This document shows positions 1 through 11,415 of a stretch of 64,000 nt of DNA, in pieces. The notes beneath the pieces were generated by a model. It searched no databases and was not told the origin of the DNA. It worked only from the letters and a program-made list of their open reading frames with translations. The translations under genes were made by a program, and so were the position numbers. The DNA lies in NCBI GenBank assembly GCA_019009955.1, contig CM032230.1, positions 108,069,501 through 108,133,500 of the forward strand, in the 5' to 3' direction. This stretch comes from Riptortus pedestris. Taxonomy: Eukaryota; Arthropoda; Insecta; Hemiptera; Alydidae. How positions within the stretch are numbered: position 1 is the first letter of the stretch; every line of letters begins with the position of its first letter.

Positions 1-538
1 GTGCGGCTAGCTTTTGTGTTAATAATAAGAAAGCATTAGACTGAAATAAAATTAATAAAAGAGATAATTTTCTCACCTTGATTATACCGAAATATTTACT
101 ATTTTCTTGGAAAGATGAGGGTGTATAATACAAGCCACTATTTGAGTTCTCCAAAGAATCAAAAATATATTGAATGGGTGATAGCATATACATAAACTTT
201 ATAGTATGGAGCCCTCTGATAGGTTAGAACAAAATGATACTAATTTGAAACAATTTAACCTGATAAAATATAAACCTAGGAACTAGCCTTAAAACTAATG
301 AAACAAACATTAACACTTATTGATAAATACGTGATGAAAACCAAGAAACTTTAACTTTATGAAAGATGGTTGTAAAACATAGACAGAACACAATGGTTAC
401 CCTTGTTTTTGTTTGTAAACTTTAGTGGCAAGCCAATACTATATATACACTAGAAAATGATTGAAATGTCCTATATCATGAGTACTCATTCGATTGTTCA
501 CGTCGATAATACTAGCATTATAGTAAAGAAAGAGGTAC
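1..538. other. anonymous AT-rich DNA
   Basis: No recognisable repeat or coding similarity is visible. The stretch ends at a possible splice donor of a minus-strand exon candidate just to its right. If that exon is real, this part would be intron on the minus strand. Confidence 0.4.
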
Positions 539-772
539 CTTCCAGAAAAATATAATTTCCATGGGGCGGATTTTCCTTCCAGAGTTATTTGTGTTCCAAA
601 TCCGATTCCTTCTTCTATCTGGGGCAGAATGTTAGCGGAGGCCTCTATCTTCGATGCGGGGATCCTTTCTGAATACAAGAGCTGTGGGATCCGAACAATG
701 TTCACCTTTTTGCGTAGCAGATCACAAGTGTATACCCACACAGGGATAATAGAATCAACAATGGCCGCTCAG
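539..772 (-). CDS. candidate internal exon of an unidentified gene
   Basis: Read on the minus strand, an open frame runs from just after a TGA near 775 to about 540. Its composition is clearly more balanced than the flanks and it uses varied codons. It encodes a stretch including VWVYTCDLLRKKVNIVRIPQ and, further on, IEEGIGFGTQITLEGKSAPW. It ends at a plausible splice donor (GGAAG followed by GTACCT), after which the frame turns AT-rich. I do not recognise the protein family. The upstream acceptor is unclear, since no strong polypyrimidine tract is visible. This is one of the few places that look like host coding sequence. It overlaps the start of an opposite-strand candidate, and both cannot be coding across the overlap. 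A pseudogene or transposon fragment is also possible. Confidence 0.3.
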
Positions 773-871
773 CCTAAAGCGAGCGCTTCATCCTGTACGC
801 CAGCGCAGCAGTTTCCGCTCTTGGCCACCGCCTACGGCGACCTCCTGATGTACGGCCGGTTAGTGAACTAA
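761..871 (+). CDS. candidate first coding exon, unidentified
   Basis: An ATG at 761 in a good context (CAACAATGG) opens a 36-residue frame beginning MAAQPKASASSCTPAQQF. It lies in a GC- and CpG-rich patch at about 755-860 that stands out from the AT-rich window. The frame ends in TAA, but a GTTAGT inside the last codons could act as a splice donor, which would make this a first exon rather than a microprotein. No family is recognised. It competes with the minus-strand exon candidate that overlaps its first codons. Confidence 0.25.
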   Translation: MAAQPKASASSCTPAQQFPLLATAYGDLLMYGRLVN

Positions 872-989
872 GTAAGCGGAAGTGCGACTGAACACAAATG
901 TTTTGTAAATTCATAAGATGTGCTTTTTTTTTTGGGAGTCATAAGTGCTTTTTTTTTGGGAAACATGCTAGATCTTTTTTGTGCTTAAG

Positions 990-1137
990 AACAGTGACTC
1001 AATTATTAAGCGAGTAATTCGTATTTTCTTGTTTTCAGCCAGAATAGGCAGTACTATGAGAACATTAGAGTGTCTTACCAGCACGTGGGAAATCTGCTTA
1101 GCTTACGCAGCCACTGCGTAACACACGTTTTTTTAAG
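990..1137 (+). mobile_element. P/S element fragment, compact class, S end only
   Basis: The right part carries the S terminus: CACGTGGGAAATCTGCTTAG, then a degenerate stem-loop (ACGCAGCCACTGCGT) and a T run. To its left is the 'GTATTTTCTTGTTTTCAGCC' segment seen in compact-class copies such as 29122-29478. The P end and everything inward are missing. Confidence 0.7.
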
Positions 1138-1513
1138 GTGGTAATGGGTTAATTTTGGAGAGAAATGAGTAAATCATGGAGCAGTTTGAACGTATGGCTC
1201 GTGAATCGGAAGTTAGTTGCCCCGAGACTGGTATTGAGTGAAGTTCCAACTAGATACTCGCCCTCCTCCTTGTGCGCTGGCACTGTCGAGTCGAATAGGC
1301 AAACTATTGCAAACTAAACTCCTGGGGCCAATGTAGATACTGACTGTTAATGAAACCTTCCCCTCGATACTGTAAACACTGTCTTATCATTACAGAGCTA
1401 ATCACAGATTCAGCACAACCATCTTCTCTTATGCTAACAAATCATTTTCGTATTTACATTTTCATTCATATTATAACACACATTCTATCATTTAACCAAT
1501 CTATGGTGGAAGA
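1138..1513. other. anonymous spacer between P/S copies
   Basis: Mixed-composition DNA with no repeat or coding similarity that I recognise. Confidence 0.4.
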
Positions 1514-1709
1514 TAAAAAAAGTCCGTCACGCAGGGGCTGCGTAAACGTGCAGATTTCCCGCGTCAAGTTTAACAATAGATAAATCTACATACCGGTAAC
1601 ACAACACCATCGTGAATATTAAGTGAACAAATACAAACGATAATAAGAACCCTCCCGACTAAAAGCACCTGAAACATAAACAAACAGTTCTGTTCTTACC
1701 GGAAAGAAA

Positions 1710-2331
1710 TAAAGTTCGTCACGCAGGGTCTGCGTAAACTAAGCAGATTTCCCGCGTGAAGTTTCACAGTCGAGAAATCTGCCCAATAACAACTGTAGTG
1801 TAAGGGATCTCTAAACCTATTCACGACGGACGAATAGTTTACGGAAACGGGCGACAGAGCTCTCGGCGGAATGTCTCGAACTTAGCCGACTGCTGCCTAT
1901 CACGCACAGAATACAAATGCAAATATCTCGGTTAATATTCAAGATACGGAATAAATGTATAGAACAATATTTATAGTACATTTAATTTGCAATAAGATTG
2001 ATTTTATACCATTTTTCGATTTGATGAATAATAACGGAAATATTTTGAATTTTCAAAAATCCCACCTCTAACCCCCCCCCCCTTCCACATGTCCGATTCC
2101 AGCCATTAACTAACATGATGTTCCGTTTTACATAAAACGATTAAATATCAAGTTCGGTAACCATCAAACAAAAATTGCGACATCTAGAGCGTTAACAGAC
2201 ATTTATAAATAATTTTGAACTGACCTCATTTTCGTCATCTCCTGGGTAGGATCGATGGACATTTGAAGACATTTTTCGAAACTCGCGTCATGAGTACGAT
2301 CTCAATAGCAGATTTCCCTTGTATCTGCTAA
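1710..2331 (-). mobile_element. P/S element, short class, nested insertion
   Basis: A complete short-class copy of about 622 bp inside a long-class copy. The S end (AAAGTTCGTCACGCAGGGTC) is on the left and the P end (AGCAGATTTCCC, then ATCTGCTAA) on the right. The TA tract has collapsed to ATTTATAAATAAT. Comparing the flanks (left GGAAAGAAA, right AACAATTAC) with the uninterrupted site in the 4432-5420 copy reconstructs a continuous sequence, so the element's ends are defined to within a few A residues. No clear target-site duplication is present. Confidence 0.88.
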
Positions 2332-2779
2332 AACAATTACTGTAATATATCTGAACATATCGTATTTATTTGATTGAAAACTATTTGCTATATCTAAATC
2401 TATAATTTACAATGAATCAGAATGAATGTTATCTCAATCAAACAAATTTAAGTAGTTCAAAAACTTAAGAAAGGGGTGGAGACACCAGAACATATTTGCA
2501 TGTGTCTCATATAATAAGTCTCCTGAAAACAATATTTGGTATTTAAACTTCAAATGTGGTTGATTTCATAACCGAGTATTGTTTATGTAACATGAGTAGA
2601 AGTGGGGGTTTGCTGAAGGCTGAAAACTGATAAATGCAAATATCTCGGTTAATATTCAAAATAGAGAATAAATGTATATAACAAAATTTATAATACATTT
2701 AATTTGCTATAACATTGGTTTTATACAATTTTTCGATCCGACGTATAGTAACGGAGATATTTCGAATTTTCGAAAATCC

Positions 2780-3176
2780 CTCCTCTAACCCCCCCCCTCC
2801 CAGTAGTCCAATTTCAGCCGTTAACAAACTTGATCTTCGTTTTTACATGAAACGATTAAATAATGAGTTTGGTGACGATTAAACCCAAATTGCGACCGCT
2901 AGTGTTAACAGACAAATATATATATAGTTTTGATATATATAGTTTTGAAGGGTCCTCATTTTCGTCATATCCTGGATAGGATCGATGGACATTTGAAGAA
3001 ATTTTTCGAATATCGCGTTATGAGTACGACGGAAATACGTCAAAAATCCCCACCCCTCCTATTGGTCCGATTTCAGCCATTAACGAACTTGGCCTTTATT
3101 TTTACATAAAACGTTTAAATATCGATTTTGGTAACGATCAAGCAAAAATTACGACCGCTAGAGCGTTAAAAGACAA

Positions 3177-3238
<62 letters not shown>

Positions 3239-3335
3239 GAACGGACCTCATTTTTGTCATCTCCTGTGTAGGATCGTTGGGCATTTGAAAATTTGTTTTT
3301 GAAAATCGCGTCATGAGTACGACCTCAATAGCTGA
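2780..3335. repeat. partial tandem duplication inside a P/S copy
   Basis: The segment from the C-tract through the ATTTCAGCC, TTAACGAACTTG and CGACCGCTAGAG blocks to ATGAGTACGAC occurs at about 2785-3031 and again at about 3045-3335. Only the second unit carries the long CA/TA microsatellite (3175-3233); the first has a short TATATATA stretch. This may be unequal exchange, or a second copy inserted and then trimmed. Confidence 0.7.
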
Positions 3336-3359
3336 TTTCCCTCATGGGAAATCTGCTAA

Positions 3360-4431
3360 TATTGAAGAAAAGTGATTAGAATTAGAAAACAGAGTTTAAG
3401 CTAAGACTTAAAATTGAGAATTATATATATTATAATTAATTTGAAACTTGATGGTTGCTCAATTATAAATTTCTCCTATTTGATTTAGATTTTACTTCAT
3501 TAGGGATAATCGATATTTTTATTTCGTGACGTATCCATCTAAATCAGCTGACTTGACCCGCCATACTTTGTAAGCCATTTTCTGACTGGCATGGTAATAT
3601 ATTTACCCTTTGTATCATATTTTCTCCTGATTAGGCGTCGTGTGGACGCGAAACTAATCATATTGTCACAACAGAATCTTTCATTAATGAGAGTAGAGGA
3701 TCTGAAAACACTAAACGAAACTTTTTCACAAGATATACATTACTTTATGTATATAATCAAAGGTGTTCTAAATGCTTTGCGATTCCCAGAACTTGAAATC
3801 AAAACCACACACCAATATATATTGCTTTCCCAGTATTGACAAAGCCGGTCTAGTGGAATGTTAGATTGATGTTGCCACTTTAGACTATGTTCCTTCTCCT
3901 AGTTGTGTAAAACCTGAATGTGGTTTTGTGTTGAAGAGTTACACAAAATATATAAACCAATATAACAATTTTTTAAGACATTAAAAGGATAAAAAATAAA
4001 ATCTAATTTGGACATAACATCAAATTCATGAACTGTCATTAATTTATATAAATAAAGTGCTTTGCTGTACTTCATTTAAAATTATTTCATTTGATAATCA
4101 TGTACAATAGCTCCGGTCCTAATCATGGGTTGAAAAATTGTCATAGGACATAATTTACAGATCATTTCGAGAAAATCAAGAAAAGTCTCCTACAGATATC
4201 TTGTTTATCTCTAATATTTAAGGAGAAATTTCCTGTTTTTTATTTTCAAACTCATCTAAATTTTCACCTCGTTTTTGATTTATGCTAGGATACGTACAGA
4301 CGTAGCACCGAAACTAGTCGAATTGCTTTTAAGAAGAGTCAAAACGGGTAATTCCGGTGAAATTTGAATACAAACACTTTTGACGATTATAATACTTCAT
4401 TTAGTTCTTACAAGGAAGTAATAAAAAGTCC
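3360..4431. other. anonymous AT-rich DNA
   Basis: No repeat family recognised. An 82-codon ATG frame at 3591-3839 has no recognisable motif and AT-driven composition; I do not treat it as a gene. Confidence 0.4.
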
Positions 4432-5224
4432 GTCACGCAGGGGCTGCGTAAACTAAGCAGATTTCCCTCGTGAAGTTTAGTAATAGATAAATATACATAC
4501 TGCTAACACAACACCGAGAATAAATACAAACGGAAATAAGAAATGTTTCATCCAATGTAAATAGCCTGCCGACCGGAAGCGTTAGGTTAGAAATTGTAAA
4601 CAAACGGGTCCCGCCTCACACCGGAAAGAAAAACAATTACTTAAATATAGAAGACTATAACACATTAATTTTATTGATAACGAATTACACTATCTAGTAC
4701 TGTAATTAATAATGAGTCAGAATAATTGTTATCTCAATCAATAAAATTTTAGTAGTCCAAAACTTTAAGATGGGGGGGGGGGAGTCACCAGTGCATATTT
4801 GCATGTATCTCGTATAATAAAGGTCTCTTGAATACAATTTTTGGTATTTAAACTTCCAATAATGTGATTTATTATGTATCAGATAATTGTTTACGTAACA
4901 TAAGTAGAAGTTGCGGTTTGGTGAAAATTGAAAAATGCAAATATCTCGGTTAATATTCAAGATAGAGAATAAATGTATACTACAATATTTATAGTAAATT
5001 TAATTTGTAATAAGATTAATTCTGTATATTTTTTCGATCTGACGTATAGTAACGGAGATATTTCGAATTTTCGAAAATCCTCCCCTCTAAACCCCCCCTC
5101 CCACTGGTCCGATTTCAGCCGTTAACGAACTTGATCTTTCTTTTTACATAAAACGCTTAAATATAAAGTTTGGTAAGGATTAAACAAAAATTGCGACCGC
5201 TAGAGCGGTAACAGACAAATATAT

Positions 5225-5283
<59 letters not shown>

Positions 5284-5420
5284 TATATATATACAGTTTT
5301 GAACGGACCTCATTTTCGTCATCTACTAGGTAGGATCGATGGACATTTGAAGAAAAATGTCGAAAATTCCGTCATGAGTACAACCTCAATAGCTGATTTC
5401 CCTTAAGGGAAATCTGCTAA
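4432..5420 (-). mobile_element. P/S element, long class, full-length reference copy
   Basis: This is the cleanest long copy. The left S end reads AAAAAGTCCGTCACGCAGGG, a loop, then CTGCGTAAACTAAGCAGATT. It is followed by the long-class module (TTTTAGTAGTCCAAAACTTT, a G-tract, GTAGAAGTTGCGGTTTGG), the ATATCTCGGTTAATATTC block, the C-tract block, a CGACCGCTAGAGCGGTAAC hairpin and (TA)n at 5219-5294. Then come TTGAACGGACCTCATTTTCG, TAGGATCGATGGACATTTG and the P palindrome ending CTGCTAA. It is about 989 bp. No protein-coding capacity is apparent; frames through the tract give only low-complexity IYIY peptides. It serves as the empty-site control for the nested insertion at 1710-2331. Confidence 0.9.
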
Positions 5421-5629
5421 AACAAAGGCAAAAGAGGTATATGCTGTTAAATAATAATAAAGAAAGCAGCATTTTTATTATTGATATGCAATATGATGCC
5501 AATAAAACATTATGTCTTTTGGCGTGTACTGAGACAATTAAGAAGCCTATGTAACTGCAACTTCGAACCTAAGTTGGACCCAACCCAAAATAACCGATAT
5601 CTTTAATTTTTTTATTTTAACATATTGCA
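5421..5629. other. spacer
   Basis: AT-rich DNA without recognised content between two P/S copies. Confidence 0.3.
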
Positions 5630-5991
5630 TCTCTCATAGTAAATGTTCAATGAAAAGAATATTTGATATTTAGACTAGGAATACAATTTTTGCATGTATA
5701 TATGAGGTTATTGTTGAAATTTAATGTGTACGAGTGGGGGGTTATTGGAGGTTGAAATCTATAAAATTCAAATAAATTAGTTAATATTCCAGAGTATAAA
5801 TGTATAAAATAAAATATTTCGACCCAAGTCATAGTACTGAGGCTTTTTAAGTTTTATATTTGTCCTTCCTCTGAAACATTCTCTAGCATTCGTCCGATTT
5901 CCGAGATTAACGAACTTTATTTTTAGTTTCACACAAAACGTTTAAATATCCAGTTTTTCCACGGCCAAATGAAAATTACATCTCGAACAAT

Positions 5992-6050
<59 letters not shown>

Positions 6051-6405
6051 CAAGGGAAAATACTGTGGGTACTTCAAGGCAAAATACTCTATTGAAAAAT
6101 GGAGCGAGAAAGGTTTGTTGATAGATGAAGAGGTGGAATATCCCAAAGAACAGCCGAAGTTTTAAAAGAACTGGGATTATCCACAAACGACCTCAAAAAT
6201 TTTTCTACAGTCGTTATCTAGCATTTGGCGAGAATCATAAACTATCATTTATATAAATAAAGACACCACGTAAAGCTGCTCTCCTTTACATAGTGCCCAT
6301 CAAAATTTAATAGGAATTTCTTGTTTTGAAAAATAATAAAAAAAAGATTTTTTATTTAATATTACGATGGGAACCCTCCAGAAGGAGGGCAGCTTCTTTT
6401 GTTTG

Positions 6406-6461
<56 letters not shown>

Positions 6462-6633
6462 CACATATGATTATTGTGTTTCTTTTGTAACATATGATTT
6501 TTGTGGTCATATTATTATTATGTTACATTACGATTTGTTTTCTGTTGTTTACGTTTAGAATTAAAATGAATAACCAAGTTATATTCATGTTATTAATTTG
6601 TACACTTATATATGAGATTAGCAATGTATATAT

Positions 6634-6685
<52 letters not shown>

Positions 6686-6801
6686 GAAACAGACCAGATT
6701 TTTTAGTTAACTCCTATGTAGGATAGAAGGATATTTGGAGAAATGTTTTTTGGCAATAATACAACCTCAATAGCTGATTTTTCTTTGGGGGAAATATGCT
6801 A
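5630..6801 (-). mobile_element. diverged P/S element interrupted by a retrotransposon relic
   Basis: The left part matches the interior of long copies in degraded form (GAGTGGGGGGTTATTGGAGG, then a C/T-rich block, ATTAACGAACTTTA and ACAAAACGTTTAAATATC) up to a TA tract at 5998-6049. An R2-like relic then intervenes. A second TA tract lies at 6411-6458, and a third at 6637-6682 leads into the usual P-side blocks (TAGGATAGAAGGATATTTGG, ACCTCAATAGCTGATTTT) ending GGAAATATGCTAA. The S end is missing. It is an old, multiply rearranged copy. Confidence 0.65.
6050..6300 (+). pseudogene. relic of R2-like non-LTR retrotransposon, C-terminus and 3' end
   Basis: The nucleotide sequence aligns with the complement of the 55134-55640 relic. 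Shared stretches include TATTTCAA.G..AAATA, CAATATCCCAAAG.ACAGCC-type sequence, GAAGTTTTAAAAGAACTGGG and the 3' tail ending CCCATCAAAATT. Reading frames here are broken by stops and frameshifts. It begins directly at the end of a TA tract, so it is truncated at its 5' side, as is usual for non-LTR insertions. Confidence 0.6.
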
Positions 6802-9361
6802 AAATTCATAAGCCTGATATTTTCTTTAGGCCTGTTGTATCTTATGCGACGACCCTTTCTGTTAAATCAGCTTGAAGTGTGATTGATGAGTTTAATAGGC
6901 TAACAGCCCGGTTAGTATCCAAATATACTGCCCAAAATAGCTCAGAGGTAGCAAGTAATTTGTTAGGCTTCAAGTTGTCAAAGTTCTGTCATATTAAGGG
7001 CGTTTGACACAGTTAACCATTTCCTCTGCTTTCCACCTCGTAAAATGAATCCATTGGTTGAATATATATTGTGAAAAAGAGAAAAGTTAATCTGTGTGGC
7101 ACATTAAAGTTTCTTTTATTTCAAGGATCGTTTATATTTAATGATATAATATTTTTGGATTTTCTAAATTTAAACTTTAAACTGTTTCTAATTTTGCATA
7201 TGGGTCAATCTGCAGTAAATGAACTATTGCAGTGGAACTGACAACCTCCAATTTCAATCATTTTTGGCCCATTTTTCCTTGCAGTCAAAACTGAGAAAAA
7301 TGCAAATTTTCAGATTTTATGCCGCTGAAGTTACTAACCTTTAGGGGGGAAACGCATAATTTTGGCTTCGTATCAAAATTTTTGAAAAGAAGAATATGAA
7401 ATAAATCTCAAGAACTATTGACATAGGCAGTGGAAACATAAAACATTTTATTCTGTTTTTTCTGTGCATTAATTCGACGACATGCATGATTATATTGTTT
7501 AACTCCATTATTTCCTAAGAGTATGCAAAATACAATTTTTTTCAAAATTTAAAAAAGTGATTTTTTGGAAATATATTTTCTTTTTATACAAATATGGTAC
7601 ACATATACGAAATCTTAGAGTAAGATGACCATGGTATCATGCTTATTAAAATAAGAGGTCCTAAGATACCATCAGGGCAACAATCAAAGCCTGTAACCCA
7701 CGGATTATTATAAAATTTCATTGAGCAGAAAAAATTATGCGAATTTTATTTTTTAATAATTAATTGCTTAGATATTCTTACGTTTATTACACAAATATAG
7801 GGGTTCATAATTGAGGTTCATTTAGATTGCAATATTAAACACACTAACTTTTGCGTTTTTATCACAGCACAATTAGTTTGACGGTGTACTACTCACTAGG
7901 TAAATTATTCTTCACTACTACTTCACAATATGAACTGAAAGCCAAAATTATTTTTTAAATGGTTGATTTGATGCGGAAAGGGCCCCATTAGCACTTTATG
8001 GCTTGCTCTTCATTCAAATATAACTCTCTCTAAAGGGTTTTACATAATAAATTGCCTTTGATTAACACAGCTAGTGGTGGAATTTCCTTCATATGACGCA
8101 AATTTCAGAAAATTGGTCCAAAACAGGGATTCACAAACTATTTCGGGCAAGAGACCCCTTTTCCAAAATTACCCCCATAGCCAAATTACTTTAAAAATCC
8201 TCTTTCTAGTTTTTTCCCCCATTGCTACAAAATACTTAGCGATTTAAAAACTTTGCGGTTTGTTAAATAAGTAAACTTGACATCATTTAATCATCAAAAT
8301 TTTACAAAATAAATGCACATAAAATTTAGTAATTTAATTTTAGTATCAAGTGTAATTAGCAACTATTAATACAAATTACGTAAAACTATTTAAGTGGTGA
8401 GTGTATTATCATTCAAGATCCAACAAATTTTAACTATCGACCTAAGTGTACACTTTTATATAGTAAAATATCAGGAGATTTTTTTGGATTTGAACTTGAT
8501 CATGATTTCGTTCGTGTTAAATCGCGTATAAGAGTGAAAAATCAAAACGTGTCTCATCAGAACTAGATGTTCCACGAACTTGTCCATGCTTATTGACTTG
8601 CCGAGTTTTTTTATGTTTTACGAACTCGTTTTATCTTATCGACTTGTTGAGTTTTTTAAAATAGCAACAATGATACTTCCTACTAAAGCATTAGCCATTA
8701 TTATAACAAGTGGATACACGTAACACAACTTATATAGTTTCAAATAAGATCTTGTGTTAATTAAAAGGGGTCGATTTTTAGACCTCGTTTTTTTTAGTTT
8801 TAGACCCCTCCCCCAAATCAGTTTTCGTTTTTGTCCACTCCTGGGGAACCGATTTCGATCCCAAACACTCGATATCGAAAACTTTGGCAATCCCGGATCT
8901 ATAACTATGTAAACGTTTGTGATAAGCAGACTTTTATTTGAGATTTATTGAACAAACCAAAACCCTCTGTCAGCGACAACTCTGGTAAAAAGGAATGTGG
9001 TCGTACAAACACTGGCCAGGCAGGACCTAAATTGAATTACCGATGAAAAATCAAAACATAAAAAGCACCCAGAGTCGAAGTTAAAAACGCACCTGCAAAA
9101 AAAAAAAAAGTAGCCATGAAAGCGAAGACCATTTGATTTCTCTTCTTCATTATGAGTAGAAAGGAAAGCGAATGGATGTCATAAAGGGGATGGAAATAAA
9201 ATTAGAAAAGACTTTGAGTGGAAATTTCTCTTTAAATAGGAGAAGTGACCTTTATAAGTCAGCTGGTGTTAATATCGCACTCAGCTCGTGTTCCGACTGT
9301 CCACCTGAGTATGTGATAGCTGGAAACTCCTGTCCTGTTCTTGACATTTTTTATTTGTTGT
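6802..9361. other. anonymous AT-rich DNA (2.5 kb)
   Basis: I find no P/S blocks, SINE motifs or coding similarity. Around 8570-8660 there are loosely repeated CGACTTGTTGAGTTTTTTA-like segments. Short frames such as 8636-8890 (minus) and 9172-9378 (plus) show no recognisable motif. Confidence 0.4.
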
Positions 9362-9790
9362 TATCAGATTTCCCTTAAGGGTTGCCATTGTTCTATCGTT
9401 ATCAAACTCGATTTATTAGCGTATCATGACAAACTAAAGGTCAAGTTCGTTAGCGGCTAAAATCGGACAGGAGGAGGGGGGTTTTAGAGGGAGAGAATTT
9501 CGAAAATTCGAAATTTCTTCTCTATTGTACGTCGAATTGAAAAAGTGTATAGAACTAATCTTATTATAAATATAATTTTCTGAAAATGATGTAATATACA
9601 TATTTTCTCTAAGATTAATATTAACCGAGATATTTAAAATTTTTAGTTTTCAGCGTTCAGTAAACCCCCACTCCTACTCATGTCCTAATAACAACAAGCT
9701 ACTAAAACATGATCCTCTTTATTCTTAACTTAAAGTCTAAATATTGTTTCCATATTGCCTTTATTAAGCGAGATACGGGCAAACTCGTTG
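9362..9790 (+). mobile_element. P/S element fragment, long class, TA tract deleted
   Basis: It starts with the P end (ATCAGATTTCCCTTAAGGG). It jumps directly to the block CCATTGTTCTATCGTTATCA, which corresponds to the CGACCGCTAGAGCG region, so the TAGGATCG block and the microsatellite are missing. It continues through the G-rich block, the TAATATTAACCGAGATATTT block and the AACCCCCACTCCTACTCATG segment. The S end is absent. Confidence 0.65.
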
Positions 9791-9899
9791 TGCGATTACG
9801 TCCTCAATTAAGGTTTTACGTTCAAAATGCGCATTTGATCTATACCATACTAGATATTTAAGCGTGTTATTCAACACTAAAGATCTTATCTGCGATTTG

Positions 9900-10201
9900 C
9901 AAAAACCAGACTATTAATACTAGCGGTTTAGAAAGGGTGGAATTACAAAGTTCAAAATATCTCCCTTGATATTTGTTGGATCGTAAAATGTTATTGCGTC
10001 AATCTTATTAAACTATTAAAGGTATACAATTATTGTGCTATGTTTTTTTTTCGTAAATCAAATACCAGTTATTCGTACTTCCTAGTTTTTCTTCAGTAAC
10101 CTCCCTTCCCCTCCTACTCATCGGTTTTTTCATAGAAGTGTATCATAACTGAACGTGATAAGTCTGCTTAGTTTATACAGTTCCTACGTGATGGACTTTT
10201 A
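9900..10201 (+). mobile_element. P/S element fragment, compact class, with S end
   Basis: Contains the compact-class interior (TATCTCCC, CAGTTATTCGTACTTCCTAG, CTCCTACTCATCGG) followed by a degenerate S end (GTCTGCTTAGTTTATACAG, TACGTGATGGACTTTTATTA). The P end is not seen. Confidence 0.6.
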
Positions 10202-10533
10202 TTAGCTGTAATATGATGGCAGTAATTGTTTCTATTTATTGTATTTAATAGGTAACCACAACTGTTATCCACGTTTACCTAAGTGTATATGTTCATCTTT
10301 GTCATAAATTACTTTATAGTAACCCAATTATTCTGTTAATGCTTATTATTCCACTACTTTAAGATCCAGCATGGATGAAGACATTATGCGCCAAATAAAT
10401 TCAATGAAAGGCATAAGTTCCTTATTGCATTGGTCACAAAAACAATAAGACATAAGAATCCTGATTACGTTTCTGCTGACACTCATGAAAAAGGCCATCC
10501 AAAAATTCGTATATCACCTTACATTCTGTTGAC
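10202..10533. other. anonymous AT-rich DNA
   Basis: Nothing recognised. Confidence 0.3.
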
Positions 10534-10634
10534 TATAAACTTTATTTCTCTCTTCTGCAATTTAAATACTAAAATATGATATTTTTTGAGTTAACCCAAG
10601 GAATGCATAAGTCATAAGCATTTAAATAATAGCT
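10534..10634 (+). repeat. unclassified repeat, copy 1
   Basis: About 100 bp (beginning ATTTCTCTCTTCTGCAATTT, AAATACTAAAATATGAT) is repeated in the same orientation at 13974-14077 with small indels. The family is unknown; the second copy leads straight into a SINE 3' fragment. Confidence 0.6.
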
Positions 10635-11415
10635 CAATAAGCTATTTATGAAATTAAAAATGTTAGTTACATGACCCAGAAAGATATAATTGTATATTCA
10701 TCAGGTTAAGCGACTAAATATAGAGTGCTTCAGTAAGAAACGGAATGTTTTAAATAACTCAGCTATTATGAGTTGGATTGGGATAATGAAATCATGTTTC
10801 CGGCCTGTATTGTGGATTGTTAAATGTATTTTCTTATTTCTCCCAGCATGGATGTGCTTAAAATATATTCTAAAATAACGCAAAAACGTTTTACCTCATG
10901 TATGTTTAGGTGTTTTGATATTAATATAATATAAGACGGCATTTCAGCTGAGATTCTAATAAATTAAGGGTAGAAAGATTGCACAAAGGGAATTTATGAA
11001 ATGCTCTATCTCCCTCGTAATTTTTTTTTTCTGGGAGTCGGAGGCGATTTGACGAGTGCGTGGAGTATTGTTCTGTAAGGGATTGTCATCAGCAGATCTG
11101 ACAAGGACACTGTACATGGCGGCATATCATCACACAATTGGCCAGTAGCAAGCCGGGCACCGTAGGGGTAATGAACAGTGAAATGGACTCCGGTGCTTCC
11201 GTCCGTTGGAGGGATAGCTACTGCGTGTCAACTCCAACCACCTCTTGCGCAATACCACTCATTTACATAAAAGCAATATGTTTTTATGCCGACAACCAAA
11301 AAAAAAAATAATGAAGCTGGAAGAAAATTCCACGTCAGAGTGAAAATTTCTCGCGTAATTACCGAGTAAAAAGCCAATACATTTCTTAGCCACTCAGTAC
11401 CGCCAATCTTTTTTA
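10635..11415. other. anonymous DNA with a GC-richer patch
   Basis: A GC-richer stretch at about 11040-11260 (ATGGCGGCATATCATCACAC, GCCGGGCACCGTAGGGGTAA) contrasts with its surroundings, but no open frame or family could be recognised in it. Confidence 0.3.

Larger units (their letters stand above)
1514..3359 (-). mobile_element. P/S element, long class, split by a nested copy
   Basis: The S end is on the left (run of A, then GTCCGTCACGCAGGGGCTGC). The element is interrupted by another family member at about 1710-2331 and resumes with ACAATTACTG, which matches the uninterrupted copy at 4432-5420 at exactly this point. It then carries the interior blocks in order: the ATGCAAATATCTCGGTTAAT block, the C-tract block, the CGACCGCTAGAGCG block, CA/TA microsatellite, the TAGGATCG block and a P-type end (GATTTCCC, GGGAAATCTGCTAA) at 3359. 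The core from the C-tract to the CATGAGTACGAC motif is present twice, a local duplication inside this copy. Confidence 0.85.

Noticed and set aside
1710..2331. TAAA as a 4-bp target-site duplication of the nested copy
   Set aside because: The empty site in the 4432-5420 copy lacks TAAA there, and A runs at both ends make the match expected by chance.
5929..6682. Open frames with Ile-Tyr repeats here and at many other TA tracts
   Set aside because: TA repeats have no stop codon in the ATA/TAT phases; low-complexity artefacts.
8636..8890. 84-codon minus-strand frame in the 6.8-9.4 kb anonymous region
   Set aside because: No motif, AT-driven composition and no supporting context.
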